From: Microbacterium suwonense
GTDB taxonomy: Bacteria > Actinomycetota > Actinomycetes > Actinomycetales > Microbacteriaceae
Direction of reading: 5' to 3'
DNA length: 64,000 nucleotides
NCBI RefSeq assembly: GCF_030296555.1
Contig: NZ_AP027728.1
Coordinates: forward strand, 2,170,001-2,234,000
Shown here: piece after piece, positions 62,261 to 64,000 of the stretch
Layout of the letters: the number at the start of each line of letters is the position of its first letter
How positions within the stretch are numbered: position 1 is the first letter of the stretch
The notes under the pieces: generated by a model
What the model was told of the DNA's origin: nothing
Database searches by the model: none
What the model saw: only the letters and a program-made list of their open reading frames with translations
Program-made: the position numbers and the translations under genes

Positions 62261-63409
62261 ATGAGCATCGATCTCGAGGCGCTGTACACCGATCTGCATC
62301 GGCATCCTGAACTGTCGTTCCAGGAGACGCGCACGGCGGGCATCGCTGCCGCCCACCTGCGCGACCTGGGCCTCGAGGTGCACGAGGGCATCGGCATCAC
62401 CGGCGTGATCGGCGTGTTCGCCAACGGCGCCGGCCCAACAGCCTGGCTGCGCGCCGACATGGATGCTCTGCCAGTCACCGAGGAGACCGGACTCCCCTAC
62501 GCCTCGACGGCCACCGGCGTCGACCCCGACGGCCACACGGTCGGAGTGATGCACGCCTGCGGCCACGACATGCACGTGACCGCGATGATCGGCGCCGTCG
62601 AGCGACTCGTCGCCGAGCGCGACCAGTGGCAGGGCACCGTCGTGGTGGTGATCCAGCCCGCCGAGGAGTACGGCGCCGGAGCCCGCGCGATGCTCGATGA
62701 CGGCATCCTCGACCGCTTCCCCCACCCCGACATCGTGCTGGGCCAGCACGTCACCCCGCTGCCGGTGGGGACGATCGGCGTGCGCCCGGGACCGCAGATG
62801 TCAGCATCCGACGGTCTGCAGGTCGTGCTGCACGGTCGCGGCGGGCACGGCTCGCGTCCGCATGCCACGATCGACCCGATCGTGCTCGCGGCGGCGACCA
62901 TCATGCGTCTGCAGACCGTCGTCTCACGCGAGGTCGATCCGCACGACCTCGCCGTCGTGACGGTGGGGTCGATCCATTCCGGCACGAAGAACAACATCAT
63001 CCCGCCGGATGCCACTCTGCAGCTCAGCCTGCGCTACCCCGACGATCAGCTGCGCACGAAGGTGCTCGAGAAGGTCGAGCGGGTCATCCGTGCAGAGGCG
63101 ATGGCATCCGGAGCGGAGCGCGAGCCCGAGATCACCACCCTGCACACCCTGCCCGCCACGATCAACGACGAGGATGCCACGGCACGCGCCGCGGCGGCGT
63201 TCCAGTCGGCGTTCGGCGAGCAGGCGGTGATCGATCCCGGGCTGTTCACCGGCAGCGAGGACGTGTCCTGGTTCGCCCGGGATTCCGGAGCGCCCCTGGT
63301 GTTCTGGTTCTGGGGCGGCGCCGATCCGGCCGTGTTCGCGGCCTCCGCCGCCGCCGGAACCCTCGACCACGACATCCCCACCAACCATTCGCCGTTCTTC
63401 GCTCCCTGA
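62261..63409 (+). CDS. M20D-family amidohydrolase
   Basis: A 382-residue metal-dependent amidohydrolase of the group that cleaves N-acyl amino acids, such as hippurate or auxin conjugates. Metal ligands are in MHACGHDMH, IQPAEEYGAGA, GQHV, HGRGGHGSRPH and the final TNHSPFF. ATG 62261 is leaderless after TAGGCT. The natural substrate is unknown. Confidence 0.92.
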   Translation: MSIDLEALYTDLHRHPELSFQETRTAGIAAAHLRDLGLEVHEGIGITGVIGVFANGAGPTAWLRADMDALPVTEETGLPYASTATGVDPDGHTVGVMHACGHDMHVTAMIGAVERLVAERDQWQGTVVVVIQPAEEYGAGARAMLDDGILDRFPHPDIVLGQHVTPLPVGTIGVRPGPQMSASDGLQVVLHGRGGHGSRPHATIDPIVLAAATIMRLQTVVSREVDPHDLAVVTVGSIHSGTKNNIIPPDATLQLSLRYPDDQLRTKVLEKVERVIRAEAMASGAEREPEITTLHTLPATINDEDATARAAAAFQSAFGEQAVIDPGLFTGSEDVSWFARDSGAPLVFWFWGGADPAVFAASAAAGTLDHDIPTNHSPFFAP

Positions 63410-63521
63410 TCCATCCGACCATCGAGGTCGGCGTGACGGCGATGGTCGTCGCAGCCCGGGAGTTCCTGGGCTGAGCGAGGCATCGGGCTGAGCCGGCCCC
63501 CGGTCCGAGCGAGGTGCGGGC

Positions 63522-64000
63522 TCAGACCTCGAGCACGCGGTGGTTGATCTCGTGCGCCTCGCGGTGCAGGCGCTCCATGCGCTGGTCGAGCTCTTCCGCG
63601 GCATCCGCGGCATCCGTCAGACTCTGCACGAGGTGAGACGGCACGCGTCCGTCGAACTTGTAGTGGATCTTGTGCTCCAGGCTGGCCCAGAAGTCCATCG
63701 CGATGGTGCGGAACTGCACCTCGACGGGCACCGCGACCCGGCCGGTGGAGAGGAACACCGGCACCTCGACGATGACGTGCAGGCTGCGGTAGCCGTTCGG
63801 CTTCGGCTGGGCGATGTAGTCCTTCACGATCCGCACGGTCACATCGTCCTGCTGCGTGAACAGGTTGAACAGCCGATAGACGTCGCTGACGAAGCTGCAG
63901 GTGATGCGCACACCGGCGATGTCGGTGATCTCGGCGCGGATGCTGTCGAAGTCGGCCTCCACACCACGGCGGGCCACCTTCTCGACGATGCTGTCCGGGG
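63522..64000 (-). CDS. Small alarmone synthetase (RelA/SpoT domain), partial
   Basis: C-terminal part of a GTP pyrophosphokinase-family protein; the start lies beyond the window (the frame is open to 64000). The synthetase motifs are ITDIAGVRITCSFVSDVYRL, PKPNGYRSLHVIVEVP and VEVQFRTIAMDFWASLEHKI. It has no visible TGS or ACT domain after the catalytic part, so it is a RelP/RelQ-like single-domain enzyme making (p)ppGpp. The C-terminal coiled coil supports oligomers. Confidence 0.9.
   Translation of the reverse strand, partial: PDSIVEKVARRGVEADFDSIRAEITDIAGVRITCSFVSDVYRLFNLFTQQDDVTVRIVKDYIAQPKPNGYRSLHVIVEVPVFLSTGRVAVPVEVQFRTIAMDFWASLEHKIHYKFDGRVPSHLVQSLTDAADAAEELDQRMERLHREAHEINHRVLEV

Overview
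The window is high-GC actinobacterial DNA. It fits a Microbacteriaceae genome, most likely Microbacterium or a close relative. The evidence is strong G/C third-position bias, the actinobacterial DUF3073 protein, purine genes spread over several transcripts, many start codons sitting 6-7 bases behind a TANNNT box (leaderless mRNAs), and heavy use of the word GGATGC/GCATCC. Genus is an inference; no rRNA or tRNA gene is visible.

Layout. 0.1-2.5 kb: methionine ABC importer metN-metI-metQ, divergent from an OsmC peroxidase. 3.2-5.6 kb: RecQ helicase and a small acetyltransferase. 5.8-9.5 kb: an ECF vitamin-type transporter with two YkoE-like S subunits around one double-ATPase and EcfT, preceded by a DtxR-like box. 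9.6-10.2 kb: RHH/MazF toxin-antitoxin pair. 10.2-13.6 kb: acyl-CoA dehydrogenase, VanY-type peptidase, Rv2578c-type radical SAM protein. 14-21.5 kb: DEAD-box helicase, aldose epimerase, RND exporter, paired Fluc fluoride channels. 21.7-23.7 kb: a membrane protein and a lipoprotein flavin amine oxidase whose domain order is circularly permuted. 23.8-28.1 kb: TipA-like MerR, DUF4097-PadR operon, universal stress protein, DUF3073, MOSC protein. 28.2-29.8 kb: DUF4143 ATPase. 29.8-38.1 kb: MFS-purF-purM, then small genes, Nudix and purD. 38.2-43 kb: GNAT, PadR-controlled DHA2 exporter, lipase-like membrane protein. 43-48.5 kb: purC, VapBC, NCS2 nucleobase permease, 5-oxoprolinase genes pxpA and fused pxpBC. 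48.6-51.9 kb: lower-GC segment with a second DUF4143 ATPase bracketed by 23-bp repeats and a NarL-type two-component system. 51.9-61.2 kb: beta-glucosidase/LacI pair with a perfect CebR-type operator, apt, MerR, purS-purQ, DUF1761, D-hydroxyacid dehydrogenase, GH13 alpha-glucosidase and its LacI regulator. 61.2-64 kb: remnants of a deleted TetR/GH3 pair, cold-shock protein, M20D amidohydrolase and the end of a (p)ppGpp synthetase gene.

Themes. Purine metabolism (purM, purF, purD, purC, purS, purQ, apt and a nucleobase permease) is dispersed over separate promoters. Sugar use is controlled by two LacI proteins with visible operators. Nine otherwise convincing genes are broken at a short homopolymer, nearly always C/G, and each is restored by re-lengthening the run. 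I read these as sequence errors, not pseudogenes.

The most unusual content is (1) the permuted amine oxidase; (2) several families of long dyad-symmetric elements between genes, one copy of which lies in frame inside pxpBC; (3) two large cruciform arrays built of 19-base units; and (4) 23-bp repeats on both sides of a DUF4143 gene.
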